Source: Allodiplogaster sudhausi (Eukaryota > Nematoda > Chromadorea > Rhabditida > Diplogasteridae). From it: 64,000 bases of DNA. Location of the stretch: positions 1,909,406-1,973,405 of the forward strand of contig CALZFC010000254.1 in NCBI GenBank assembly GCA_945643635.1, given 5' to 3'. The translations under genes were made by a program, and so were the position numbers. The notes under the pieces were generated by a model. It saw only the letters and a list, made by a program, of their open reading frames with translations. It searched no databases and was not told the origin of the DNA. Numbering within the stretch: the first letter of the stretch is position 1; every line of letters begins with the position of its first letter. Shown here in pieces: positions 21,224 through 34,400 of this stretch.

Positions 21224-24200
21224 CGACACTGGCCGGATCTTTCTGTAGGAAGGTGGGCGAAGGCTTCAGTAAGATGGGAGGTGCGGATTGGGTGTCATCA
21301 TTTCAAAGTGAACTAATCCATGTAAGCGAAATTCCGTCCAAGATAGGATGCAACCGCCTCACTAATAGTTAAACTGACGATATCTGAAAAATTTTTTGGA
21401 TTAGCTCTTGGCCAAAGGATCCTCTTGGGTCTGTGGAGAGCTCAAGAGGGGGAGGAGGCATCATTATCAAAAAATGAATGGAACAAATCGCTGTGTGCTG
21501 CGGAGCAGAGAAATATAGAGAAATAGCGAGCGAAAGAAATGATCTACAATCTCTCGCACTGACTGGGTGCAAAAGCACCCGATTCGTCCTCGACGTACTT
21601 ATTTCATTTCTGGTTCATTTCTGGTGCATTCACCGAACGCTGAGTGTGAATCGGGTGCATTGGTACTCGTCTGTGAGATTGATGAATGTTATATCTCTCT
21701 TTCTCTCTCTTTCTCTTCCTCTCACGCTTCCTCTCTTTCTATCAATCACTTTCTTGGCACAAAATATGCACAAAGAATGACTAATTCTTCACTAACCCGT
21801 CTCCCTCTCTCTTTCTCTCACTCTACTATCTCTTTCTATCTCTCTCCCATCTCTCTCTCTCCTTTCGTTCTCTCTCTCTCTTTCTAGCTCACCATGTCTC
21901 CGTCTCTCCCTCTCTGTCCTTGTCGCACTCTTCATTTACGGTTCAAAAGAGAAGGCAATGGACCCGCAAGCAGTTCTCAATACGTGGTTTTTAACATTCA
22001 TTTATACAAGTAAATGTTCTTATTAATATGTAAATCATTTACATCGACAGACCATTTCAATTATTGTTATTATAGCGGAAAGAATTGAAAGTTTTAGTTT
22101 TGGTTTTAGTTTCAAAAAGCTCATTGAAAGGCATTCGAGAGAAGGAATAGTAATGACAATGTGCATATTTTGGAATTTAGTGAGAGACGAGGCATAATAT
22201 GGAGTTTACGCAAACTCGAGTCACGAGCTGATGTGAGTGATTGTTTATTTGTATGTTTTTTGTGTGAAATAAAATCGTTCAACTTCATTTGTGTTTTTAT
22301 AAGCAATACATCAGACAGTTGAATGATCTGTAGAGAAGTAATAAAAGGGATAATAAGATAGCCTTTTTATAAGGAGAAGATTCGCATTCTTGGAATTTTC
22401 TCTTTTCATTCTTAACTTTGCGAGGAATGCCATATTTGTTTAATCGTTTAGATATCGAATAGTATTATTTTAAGTCCGAATGTGAAGCCAATCGTTCCCA
22501 CCAATCCGCAGCATGCTGATAAAGCATCTTTTACGAGTAAAACCACCGGCCCGCTGATCTTCATCAGAAATACATTATTTTATTTCTTTAAAAAAATTCA
22601 TTCATTATTTATCAGTTCTCGGTCTCTCTCTCTCTCTCTCTTTCATTCTCTCACGCGACATCTGCCAGCACTCATTCCGTATCATGTGCCAAATAAAAAC
22701 GTCCTTCTTTTGTCTTCTTTTATATTTAGAACGCCTATTGTTAGAAGAGGAAGAAGAAGAGAAAGATAGAATAAGAGAGAAAGAGTGGAGATAGAGAAAG
22801 AGAAAGTGAGAGAGAGAGAGAGAGAGAAAGAGAAAGAGAGAGATAGATAATAAGAAAGAGAAAGAGTGAGAGAGAGAGAAAGAAAGAGAAGTGAGTAAGA
22901 TACTTCTCTTTCTTTCTCTCTCTCTCTCACCTAGATATTTATTTCCTTTTCTTGATAAGTCCGAATATTCACCTCATAACAATAAAAACAAGTAAAGAAA
23001 TCAAAATGCATGAATGACTTGAGTGCGAGACTGGATAGTCTCGAAATAGGCGCTTTACAGTAACCTTGCGAGTCCATTCAATTTGCGAAGCGAGTAAAGA
23101 ATAAATTCAAAATGTAGAAGAGACGAAATCAATATTTTCGTTCAAACTGAAAACAAATGAGAGACAAGACCAAGCACGAGTGCTGCGCAATTCAAAAAAA
23201 TTAATGAAAAAGAATACAGCTGAAATTTATTGATGAATGCGAGCTTGATAATGATCCGGTGGTTTACAAAAATTAGTAGTCTTATTAAGAAGAACGTTTT
23301 CTGACCGAAATTGATAGGCTGATATAGTTCGTGACAGCGCCGTGTAAAACTAACAGGAACAAACAAGACAAACTGAAAATGCAAGAAGAAAGCTGTCACA
23401 ATTGTAAAAAAAGAAATGTATTTGAATGGCGATTTCGTTCTGAGTTGTCGAGAACGAGGACCTCTCTTCCTCATCTAACGGAAAAGAACGTGTCCAACTT
23501 CATTGGGAGAGGGAGAGACAAAGAGAGATTGAGAGAGAGCAAAAGAAATAGAAAGAGAGAGAAATAGAGAGAGAGAGGAGAAAGAAAGAGAAAGAGAAAG
23601 AGAGGTATAAAATATGCACTGTTTTAAGTTCTGTCGCTGTTTTAAACTATTCATTTTTAACGACATTTAATTTTTTTTATCTCGTAAAGCGAATGGCACG
23701 TCTATCAAGTTCATTTTAGAAGTTCTCCCTAATAAGACTTTGCTTATTTATAAATCTGCCGCTTCGTGAAAATTCAACTGGCTTCATTTGTATTTCTTTC
23801 ATCGTGTTTAGTATCATAAAACAAATTCATGGTGAGTGGAAGACATATGTAAAAACTATATGCTGCTTTATAATCAAACGGTGGATTAAATACATTAATT
23901 GAACAGCCTTAGTAGGTAGAAAATCATGCTTGATATGTTGCCGTAAGTTCCTTGATTTTTCCAACCTTTCGTATTTAAATTCAAACAAATTATGCAAATT
24001 AATAGGCAAAAATGTATTGTCTTCATCATCTCTCAATTTTTTTCTCTTATTTCGCTGCTCAAACATTTTATAACGACTGCTCGTCTTTATATAGATCTCA
24101 AAATCACATCTAAAGAAGAGATAGAAAGGAGAGAGTGAGAGAGAGGGAGAGAGAGAGGGCTAGAGAGATGTTCCCAACGAGTTTGCATAAAACATTCGTT

Positions 24201-24825
24201 GAAATACATATGTAGGTTGTTTTCACCGGTGAAACGCATGTAGGCTTTTTTTTCTTGCAGTTTCTCTATGTGAGAATGTTTTTAGTTTTTCTATCAGCAT
24301 TCCATCCAACAATCAGCTAAAACGTTCGATATTTGCTCACCGGTGCTTTTATTTGTAACTTATGCTAGATATATAGATTTGCTCGCTCTCTTTGCTTGCC
24401 TTTGCGTCCTACCGAGATACAAACTTAAAATATGAATTTGTTTCATTACGTTTTGCTGTGAGTAAGCGAAAGCAAATAGCAAAAGAATAGATTATAATAA
24501 AATTGTAATCCCTTTAATTCAGGGAAAATGGCATGCAGAGAAAAGGGGGATTTTAAAGCTACCTACCACCGGATTCTTCTAGGTACATATATTTATTCTG
24601 GATTATATCTCTCCGTCTCTCTCTCTCTTTTTATTTGTCTCTCTCTCTCTCTTATCCCTTTCTAATTTCTCCATCTTTCTCTCTCTCTCTCCTCTCTCTC
24701 CTCTCTCCCTTTCTCATTTCAGACGGAACTTGCGACAACCACGGATTTGGACACATACTTTTCCGGCGGTTTAACAACCAGAGTTACAAAAAGATTGAGA
24801 GAGAGATACACACAGCGCAGATAGT
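21224..24825. other. Gene-free, low-complexity intergenic region
   Basis: Mostly AT-rich sequence with many CT or GA microsatellites: CT at about 21690-21905, 22619-22655 and 24605-24718; GA at about 22740-22935, 23503-23605 and 24115-24165. Open frames here translate the microsatellites or lack any family resemblance. A perfect 14-bp palindrome TTTCACCGGTGAAA lies at 24221-24234. No gene, RNA gene or transposon recognised. Confidence 0.6.
22866..22930. repeat. GA/CT inverted repeat (long perfect hairpin)
   Basis: A left arm GTGAGAGAGA...GAGAAGT of 27 nt is followed after about 10 nt by its reverse complement ending CTCTCTCTCAC, 29 nt long with one extra CT. The GA run of the region therefore flips strand at this point. 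Confidence 0.85.
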
Positions 24826-25009
24826 AGTATGAGGCCGCACTATAAGGCAGAACTATTTAGTTCGCCATCTCCTGTGGAACTAAATAGTTCGCCCTCACGC
24901 TTCTATCAATAGCTCAGTTAAACAGAGCTAGATAGTTCAACCAAATAGTTCGGCGAGGCCGAACTATTGCGCCGGCCAGCGCGCCCCGGCAGCGGGATCA
25001 CGTTCGCTA
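24826..25009. repeat. Palindrome-rich segment with repeated GAACTATT/AATAGTTC motifs
   Basis: GAACTATTTAGTTC (about 24848) is followed by its reverse complement GAACTAAATAGTTC (about 24876), then TAGATAGTTC, then AATAGTTCGGC-GAG-GCCGAACTATT, a perfect 11-bp hairpin with a 3-nt loop. The last part is GC-rich. It looks like the end of an inverted-repeat element, but TIR partner and TSD were not found. Confidence 0.6.
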
Positions 25010-25026
25010 CCCCCCCCCCCCCCCCC
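25010..25026. repeat. 17-nt poly-C tract
   Basis: An uninterrupted run of 17 C separating the palindrome-rich segment from the AT-rich sequence that follows. Its exact length is unreliable in most sequencing methods. Confidence 0.9.
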
Positions 25027-25324
25027 TGTTTTCCAATGCTCACTCCCTTTCACCCTCCATTCTCTGCCATTCCATCTTTCTCTCTTTCATTCCAGAAGCC
25101 AATAAAATGAAATTAATTTTAATATTATTTATAACTTACAAAAACAATGTGCACAAATAGGGGATTAAATAGGGATTATTCACGACATTAACTAAAAGGT
25201 AGTGCAGTAGCAGGTTTAAAAAAATGTATCAAAAAGGCGCAGAACACTTTGCTCCCAATCTGTGTAGGCCTTTAAATAAAGGAATAAACAAAACTACAAA
25301 TCAAACTCGCTTCTCAGAACTAAG
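25027..25324. other. Unassigned sequence before the subunit c fragment
   Basis: Pyrimidine-rich then AT-rich sequence with no recognised gene. It could hold the former 3' UTR of the minus-strand subunit c copy. Confidence 0.4.
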
Positions 25325-25462
25325 ATTCTTAGTGGGATCATGAAGCCCCTGGTCAGGCAGAAGAGCCCCATGGCCTCGGAGAAGGCGAATCATAGGATGG
25401 CATAGGAGAAGATCTGCTGCTTCAGAGACGAGTTGCGGGCGTTGCCGATGGCTGATGACAAG
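25325..25462 (-). pseudogene. Truncated ATP synthase subunit c (ATP5MC-type) fragment
   Basis: Read leftward from 25462, the frame gives IGNARNSSLKQQIF then SYAIL*FAFSEAMGLFCL. This is the C-terminal half of the c-ring proteolipid of mitochondrial ATP synthase: the polar loop with ARN and KQQ, then the second transmembrane helix with the proton-binding Glu in SEAMGLF. A TGA at 25390-25392 replaces the glycine codon expected after YAIL, and the last residues after FCL have diverged. The upstream end is cut off exactly where satellite DNA starts. It is a broken copy, either a retrocopy or a decayed duplicate; no intron boundary is evident at the join. Confidence 0.8.
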
Positions 25463-28400
25463 GAAACTGTTTGCTTCAATTTTGAGTACTCAGAAGATGA
25501 ACACGAAATTCTGATTTAACCTATAAATCAGCAAAAAAATATTTTTATACTTGAGGACAATAACTTTATGTATTATAGGCTTGTTCTACGAAAAATTTGT
25601 AGGAGTTTACGCCCATAAGACATGTCGATTGGAAATTGTTTGCTTCGATTTTGACTACTCAGAAGATGAACACGAAATTCTGATTTAACCTATAAATCAG
25701 CAAAAAAATATTTTTATATTTGAGGACAATAACTTTATGTATTATAGGCTTGTTCTACGAAAAATTTGTAGGAGTTTACGCCCATAAGACATGTCGATTG
25801 GAAACTGTTTGCTTCAATTTTGAGTACTCAGAAGATGAACACGAAATTCTGATTTAACCTATAAATCAGCAAAAAAATATTTTTATACTTGAGGACAATA
25901 ACTTTATGTATTATAGGCTTGTTCTACGAAAAATTTGTAGGAGTTTACGCCCATAAGACATGTCGATTGGAAACTGTTTGCTTCGATTTTGACTACTCAG
26001 AAGATGAACACGAAATTCTGATTTAACCTATAAATCAGCAAAAAAATATTTTTATATTTGAGGACAATAACTTTATGTATTATAGGCTTGTTCTACGAAA
26101 AATTTGTAGGAGTTTACGCCCATAAGACATGTCGATTGGAAACTGTTTGCTTCAATTTTGAGTACTCAGAAGATGAACACGAAATTCTGATTTAACCTAT
26201 AAATCAGCAAAAAAATATTTTTATACTTGAGGACAATAACTTTATGTATTATAGGCTTGTTCTACGAAAAATTTGTAGGAGTTTACGCCCATAAGACATG
26301 TCGATTGGAAACTGTTTGCTTCGATTTTGACTACTCAGAAGATGAACACGAAATTCTGATTTAACCAGATTATTGGCCTGGTTTTTTCTTCATTCTTGTA
26401 GTAGGAAGCTGAAATTTTTCCAGGTAATTTCTAGGCCCCTATGGACTGTCCATGCAAAATTTCACGTCGATTGAACAAAATGTTTGACGACCACGACTAC
26501 GCAGCCGATGGTCATAAATTCCGAAGGCTATAAATCAGTAAAAAAATATTTTTATACTTGAGGACAATAACTTTATGTATTATAGGCTTGTTCTACGAAA
26601 AATTTGTAGGAGTTTACGCCCATAAGACATGTCGATTGGAAACTGTTTGCTTCGATTTTGACTACTCAGAAGATGAACACGAAATTCTGATTTAACCTAT
26701 AAATCAGCAAAAAAATATTTTTATACTTGAGGACAATAACTTTATGTATTATAGGCTTGTTCTACGAAAAATTTGTAGGAGTTTACGCCCATAAGACATG
26801 TCGATTGGAAACTGTTTGCTTCGATTTTGACTACTCAGAAGATGAACACGAAATTCTGATTTAACCTATAAATCAGCAAAAAAATATTTTTATACTTGAG
26901 GACAATAACTTTATGTATTATAGGCTTGTTCTACGAAAAATTTGTAGGAGTTTACGCCCATAAGACATGTCGATTGGAAACTGTTTGCTTCGATTTTGAC
27001 TACTCAGAAGATGAACACGAAATTCTGATTTAACCTATAAATCAGCAAAAAAATATTTTTATGCTTGAGGATAATAACTTTATGTATTATAGGCTTGTTC
27101 TACGAAAAATTTGTAGGAGTTTACGCCCATAAGACATGTCGATTGGAAACTGTTTGCTTCGATTTTGACTACTCAGAAGATGAACACGAAATTCTGATTT
27201 AACCTATAAATCAGCAAAAAAATATTTTTATACTTGAGGACAATAACTTTATGTATTATAGGCTTGTTCTACGAAAAATTTGTAGGAGTTTACGCCCATA
27301 AGACATGTCGATTGGAAACTGTTTGCTTCAATTTTGAGTACTCAGAAGATGAACACGAAATTCTGATTTAACCTATAAATCAGCAAAAAAATATTTTTAT
27401 ACTTGAGGACAATAACTTTATGTATTATAGGCTTGTTCTACGAAAAATTTGTAGGAGTTTACGCCCATAAGACATGTCGATTGGAAACTGTTTGCTTCGA
27501 TTTTGACTACTCAGAAGATGAACACGAAATTCTGATTTAACCTATAAATCAGCAAACAAATATTTTTTACTTGAGGACAATAACTTTATGTATTATAGGC
27601 TTGTTCTACGAAAAATTTGTAGGAGTTTACGCCCATAAGACATGTCGATTGGAAACTGTTTGCTTCAATTTTGAGTACTCAGAAGATGAACACGAAATTC
27701 TGATTTAACCTATAAATCAGCAAAAAAATATTTTTATACTTGAGGACAATAACTTTATGTATTATAGGCTTGTTCTACGAAAAATTTGTAGGAGTTTACG
27801 CCCATAAGGCATGTCGATTGGAAATTGTTTGCTTCGATTTTGACTACTCAGAAGATGAACACGAAATTCTGATTTAACCTATAAATCAGCAAAAAAATAT
27901 TTTTATATTTGAGGACAATAACTTTATGTATTATAGGCTTGTTCTACGAAAAATTTGTAGGAGTTTACGCCCATAAGACATGTCGATTGGAAACTGTTTG
28001 CTTCAATTTTGAGTACTCAGAAGATGAACACGAAATTCTGATTTAACCTATAAATCAGCAAAAAAATATTTTTATACTTGAGGACAATAACTTTATGTAT
28101 TATAGGCTTGTTCTACGTAAAATTTGTAGGAGTTTACGCCCATAAGACATGTCGATTGGAAACTGTTTGCTTCGATTTTGACTACTCAGAAGATGAACAC
28201 GAAATTCTGATTTAACCAGATTATTGGCCTGGTTTTTTCTTCATTCTTGTAGTAGGAAGCTGAAATTTTTCCAGGTAATTTCTAGGCCCCTATGGACTGT
28301 CCATGCAAAATTTCACGTCGATTGAACAAAATGTTTGACGACCACGACTACGCAGCCGATGGTCATAAATTCCGAAGGCTATAAATCAGTAAAAAAATAT

Positions 28401-31400
28401 TTTTATACTTGAGGACAATAACTTTATGTATTATAGGCTTGTTCTACGAAAAATTTGTAGGAGTTTACGCCCATAAGACATGTCGATTGGAAACTGTTTG
28501 CTTCGATTTTGACTACTCAGAAGATGAACACGAAATTCTGATTTAACCTATAAATCAGCAAAAAAATATTTTTATACTTGAGGACAATAACTTTATGTAC
28601 TATAGGCTTGTTCTACGAAAAATTTGTAGGAGTTTACGCCCATAAGACATGTCGATTGGAAACTGTTTGCTTCGATTTTGACTACTCAGAAGATGAACAC
28701 GAAATTCTGATTTAACCTATAAATCAGCAAAAAAATATTTTTATACTTGAGGACAATAACTTTATGTATTATAGGCTTGTTCTACGAAAAATTTGTAGGA
28801 GTTTACGCCCATAAGACATGTCGATTGGAAACTGTTTGCTTCGATTTTGACTACTCAGAAGATGAACACGAAATTCTGATTTAACCTATAAATCAGCAAA
28901 AAAATATTTTTATACTTGAGGACAATAACTTTATGTATTATAGGCTTGTTCTACGAAAAATTTGTAGGAGTTTACGCCCATAAGACATGTCGATTGGAAA
29001 CTGTTTGCTTCGATTTTGACTACTCAGAAGATGAACACGAAATTCTGATTTAACCTATAAATCAGCAAAAAAATATTTTTATGCTTGAGGATAATAACTT
29101 TATGTATTATAGGCTTGTTCTACGAAAAATTTGTAGGAGTTTACGCCCATAAGACATGTCGATTGGAAACTGTTTGCTTCGATTTTGACTACTCAGAAGA
29201 TGAACACGAAATTCTGATTTAACCTATAAATCAGCAAAAAAATATTTTTATACTTGAGGACAATAACTTTATGTATTATAGGCTTGTTCTACGAAAAATT
29301 TGTAGGAGTTTACGCCCATAAGACATGTCGATTGGAAACTGTTTGCTTCAATTTTGAGTACTCAGAAGATGAACACGAAATTCTGATTTAACCTATAAAT
29401 CAGCAAAAAAATATTTTTATACTTGAGGACAATAACTTTATGTATTATAGGCTTGTTCTACGAAAAATTTGTAGGAGTTTACGCCCATAAGACATGTCGA
29501 TTGGAAACTGTTTGCTTCGATTTTGACTACTCAGAAGATGAACACGAAATTCTGATTTAACCTATAAATCAGCAAACAAATATTTTTTACTTGAGGACAA
29601 TAACTTTATGTATTATAGGCTTGTTCTACGAAAAATTTGTAGGAGTTTACGCCCATAAGACATGTCGATTGGAAACTGTTTGCTTCAATTTTGAGTACTC
29701 AGAAGATGAACACGAAATTCTGATTTAACCTATAAATCAGCAAAAAAATATTTTTATACTTGAGGACAATAACTTTATGTATTATAGGCTTGTTCTACGA
29801 AAAATTTGTAGGAGTTTACGCCCATAAGGCATGTCGATTGGAAATTGTTTGCTTCGATTTTGACTACTCAGAAGATGAACACGAAATTCTGATTTAACCT
29901 ATAAATCAGCAAAAAAATATTTTTATATTTGAGGACAATAACTTTATGTATTATAGGCTTGTTCTACGAAAAATTTGTAGGAGTTTACGCCCATAAGACA
30001 TGTCGATTGGAAACTGTTTGCTTCAATTTTGAGTACTCAGAAGATGAACACGAAATTCTGATTTAACCTATAAATCAGCAAAAAAATATTTTTATACTTG
30101 AGGACAATAACTTTATGTATTATAGGCTTGTTCTACGTAAAATTTGTAGGAGTTTACGCCCATAAGACATGTCGATTGGAAACTGTTTGCTTCGATTTTG
30201 ACTACTCAGAAGATGAACACGAAATTCTGATTTAACCAGATTATTGGCCTGGTTTTTTCTTCATTCTTGTAGTAGGAAGCTGAAATTTTTCCAGGTAATT
30301 TCTAGGCCCCTATGGACTGTCCATGCAAAATTTCACGTCGATTGAACAAAATGTTTGACGACCACGACTACGCAGCCGATGGTCATAAATTCCGAAGGCT
30401 ATAAATCAGTAAAAAAATATTTTTATACTTGAGGACAATAACTTTATGTATTATAGGCTTGTTCTACGAAAAATTTGTAGGAGTTTACGCCCATAAGACA
30501 TGTCGATTGGAAACTGTTTGCTTCGATTTTGACTACTCAGAAGATGAACACGAAATTCTGATTTAACCTATAAATCAGCAAAAAAATATTTTTATACTTG
30601 AGGACAATAACTTTATGTACTATAGGCTTGTTCTACGAAAAATTTGTAGGAGTTTACGCCCATAAGACATGTCGATTGGAAACTGTTTGCTTCGATTTTG
30701 ACTACTCAGAAGATGAACACGAAATTCTGATTTAACCTATAAATCAGCAAAAAAATATTTTTATACTTGAGGACAATAACTTTATGTATTATAGGCTTGT
30801 TCTACGAAAAATTTGTAGGAGTTTACGCCCATAAGACATGTCGATTGGAAACTGTTTGCTTCGATTTTGACTACTCAGAAGATGAACACGAAATTCTGAT
30901 TTAACCTATAAATCAGCAAAAAAATATTTTTATACTTGAGGACAATAACTTTATGTATTATAGGCTTGTTCTACGAAAAATTTGTAGGAGTTTACGCCCA
31001 TAAGACATGTCGATTGGAAACTGTTTGCTTCGATTTTGACTACTCAGAAGATGAACACGAAATTCTGATTTAACCTATAAATCAGCAAAAAAATATTTTT
31101 ATGCTTGAGGACAATAACTTTATGTATTATAGGCTTGTTCTACGAAAAATTTGTAGGAGTTTACGCCCATAAGACATGTCGATTGGAAACTGTTTGCTTC
31201 GATTTTGACTACTCAGAAGATGAACACGAAATTCTGATTTAACCTATAAATCAGCAAAAAAATATTTTTATACTTGAGGACAATAACTTTATGTATTATA
31301 GGCTTGTTCTACGAAAAATTTGTAGGAGTTTACGCCCATAAGACATGTCGATTGGAAACTGTTTGCTTCAATTTTGAGTACTCAGAAGATGAACACGAAA

Positions 31401-34400
31401 TTCTGATTTAACCTATAAATCAGCAAAAAAATATTTTTATATTTGAGGACAATAACTTTATGTATTATAGGCTTGTTCTACGAAAAATTTGTAGGAGTTT
31501 ACGCCCATAAGACATGTCGATTGGAAACTGTTTGCTTCGATTTTGACTACTCAGAAGATGAACACGAAATTCTGATTTAACCTATAAATCAGCAAAAAAA
31601 TATTTTTTACTTGAGGACAATAACTTTATGTATTATAGTCTTGTTCTACGAAAAATTTGTAGGAGTTTTCGCCCATAAGACATGTCGATTGGAAACTGTT
31701 TGCTTCAATTTTGAGTACTCAGAAGATGAACACGAAATTCTGATTTAACCTATAAATCAGCAAAAAAATATTTTTTACTTGAGGACAATAACTTTATGTA
31801 TTATAGTCTTGTTCTACGAAAAATTTGTAGGAGTTTTCGCCCATAAGACATGTCGATTGGAAACTGTTTGCTTCGATTTTGACTACTCAGAAGATGAACA
31901 CGAAATTCTGATTTAACCAGATTATTGGCCTGGTTTTTTCTTCATTCTTGTAGTAGGAAGCTGAAATTTTTCCAGGTGGTTTCTAGGCCCCTATGGACTG
32001 TCCATGCAAAATTTCACGTCGATTGAACAAAATGTTTGACGACCACGACTACGCAGCCGATGGTCATAAATTCCGAAGGCTATAAATCAGTAAAAAAATA
32101 TTTTTATACTTGAGGACAATAACTTTATGTATTATAGGCTTGTTCTACGAAAAATTTGTAGGAGTTTACGCCCATAAGACATGTCGATTGGAAACTGTTT
32201 GCTTCGATTTTGACTACTCAGAAGATGAACACGAAATTCTGATTTAACCTATAAATCAGCAAAAAAATATTTTTATACTTGAGGACAATAACTTTATGTA
32301 CTATAGGCTTGTTCTACGAAAAATTTGTAGGAGTTTACGCCCATAAGACATGTCGATTGGAAACTGTTTGCTTCGATTTTGACTACTCAGAAGATGAACA
32401 CGAAATTCTGATTTAACCTATAAATCAGCAAAAAAATATTTTTATACTTGAGGACAATAACTTTATGTATTATAGGCTTGTTCTACGAAAAATTTGTAGG
32501 AGTTTACGCCCATAAGACATGTCGATTGGAAACTGTTTGCTTCGATTTTGACTACTCAGAAGATGAACACGAAATTCTGATTTAACCTATAAATCAGCAA
32601 AAAAATATTTTTATACTTGAGGACAATAACTTTATGTATTATAGGCTTGTTCTACGAAAAATTTGTAGGAGTTTACGCCCATAAGACATGTCGATTGGAA
32701 ACTGTTTGCTTCGATTTTGACTACTCAGAAGATGAACACGAAATTCTGATTTAACCTATAAATCAGCAAAAAAATATTTTTATGCTTGAGGATAATAACT
32801 TTATGTATTATAGGCTTGTTCTACGAAAAATTTGTAGGAGTTTACGCCCATAAGACATGTCGATTGGAAACTGTTTGCTTCGATTTTGACTACTCAGAAG
32901 ATGAACACGAAATTCTGATTTAACCAGATTATTGGCCTGGTTTTTTCTTCATTCTTGTAGTAGGAAGCTGAAATTTTTCCAGGTAATTTCTAGGCCCCTA
33001 TGGACTGTCCATGCAAAATTTCACGTCGATTGAACAAAATGTTTGACGACCACGACTACGCAGCCGATGGTCATAAATTCCGAAGGCTATAAATCAGTAA
33101 AAAAATATTTTTATACTTGAGGACAATAACTTTATGTATTATAGGCTTGTTCTACGAAAAATTTGTAGGAGTTTACGCCCATAAGACATGTCGATTGGAA
33201 ACTGTTTGCTTCGATTTTGACTACTCAGAAGATGAACACGAAATTCTGATTTAACCTATAAATCAGCAAAAAAATATTTTTATACTTGAGGACAATAACT
33301 TTATGTATTATAGGCTTGTTCTACGAAAAATTTGTAGGAGTTTACGCCCATAAGGCATGTCGATTGGAAATTGTTTGCTTCGATTTTGACTACTCAGAAG
33401 ATGAACACGAAATTCTGATTTAACCTATAAATCAGCAAAAAAATATTTTTATATTTGAGGACAATAACTTTATGTATTATAGGCTTGTTCTACGAAAAAT
33501 TTGTAGGAGTTTACGCCCATAAGACATGTCGATTGGAAACTGTTTGCTTCAATTTTGAGTACTCAGAAGATGAACACGAAATTCTGATTTAACCTATAAA
33601 TCAGCAAAAAAATATTTTTATACTTGAGGACAATAACTTTATGTATTATAGGCTTGTTCTACGTAAAATTTGTAGGAGTTTACGCCCATAAGACATGTCG
33701 ATTGGAAACTGTTTGCTTCGATTTTGACTACTCAGAAGATGAACACGAAATTCTGATTTAACCAGATTATTGGCCTGGTTTTTTCTTCATTCTTGTAGTA
33801 GGAAGCTGAAATTTTTCCAGGTAATTTCTAGGCCCCTATGGACTGTCCATGCAAAATTTCACGTCGATTGAACAAAATGTTTGACGACCACGACTACGCA
33901 GCCGATGGTCATAAATTCCGAAGGCTATAAATCAGTAAAAAAATATTTTTATACTTGAGGACAATAACTTTATGTATTATAGGCTTGTTCTACGAAAAAT
34001 TTGTAGGAGTTTACGCCCATAAGACATGTCGATTGGAAACTGTTTGCTTCGATTTTGACTACTCAGAAGATGAACACGAAATTCTGATTTAACCTATAAA
34101 TCAGCAAAAAAATATTTTTATACTTGAGGACAATAACTTTATGTACTATAGGCTTGTTCTACGAAAAATTTGTAGGAGTTTACGCCCATAAGACATGTCG
34201 ATTGGAAACTGTTTGCTTCGATTTTGACTACTCAGAAGATGAACACGAAATTCTGATTTAACCTATAAATCAGCAAAAAAATATTTTTATACTTGAGGAC
34301 AATAACTTTATGTATTATAGGCTTGTTCTACGAAAAATTTGTAGGAGTTTACGCCCATAAGACATGTCGATTGGAAACTGTTTGCTTCGATTTTGACTAC

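Noticed and set aside
24221..24234. Perfect 14-bp palindrome TTTCACCGGTGAAA
   Set aside because: Could be a dimeric protein-binding site, but a single short palindrome far from any gene is not enough to call one.
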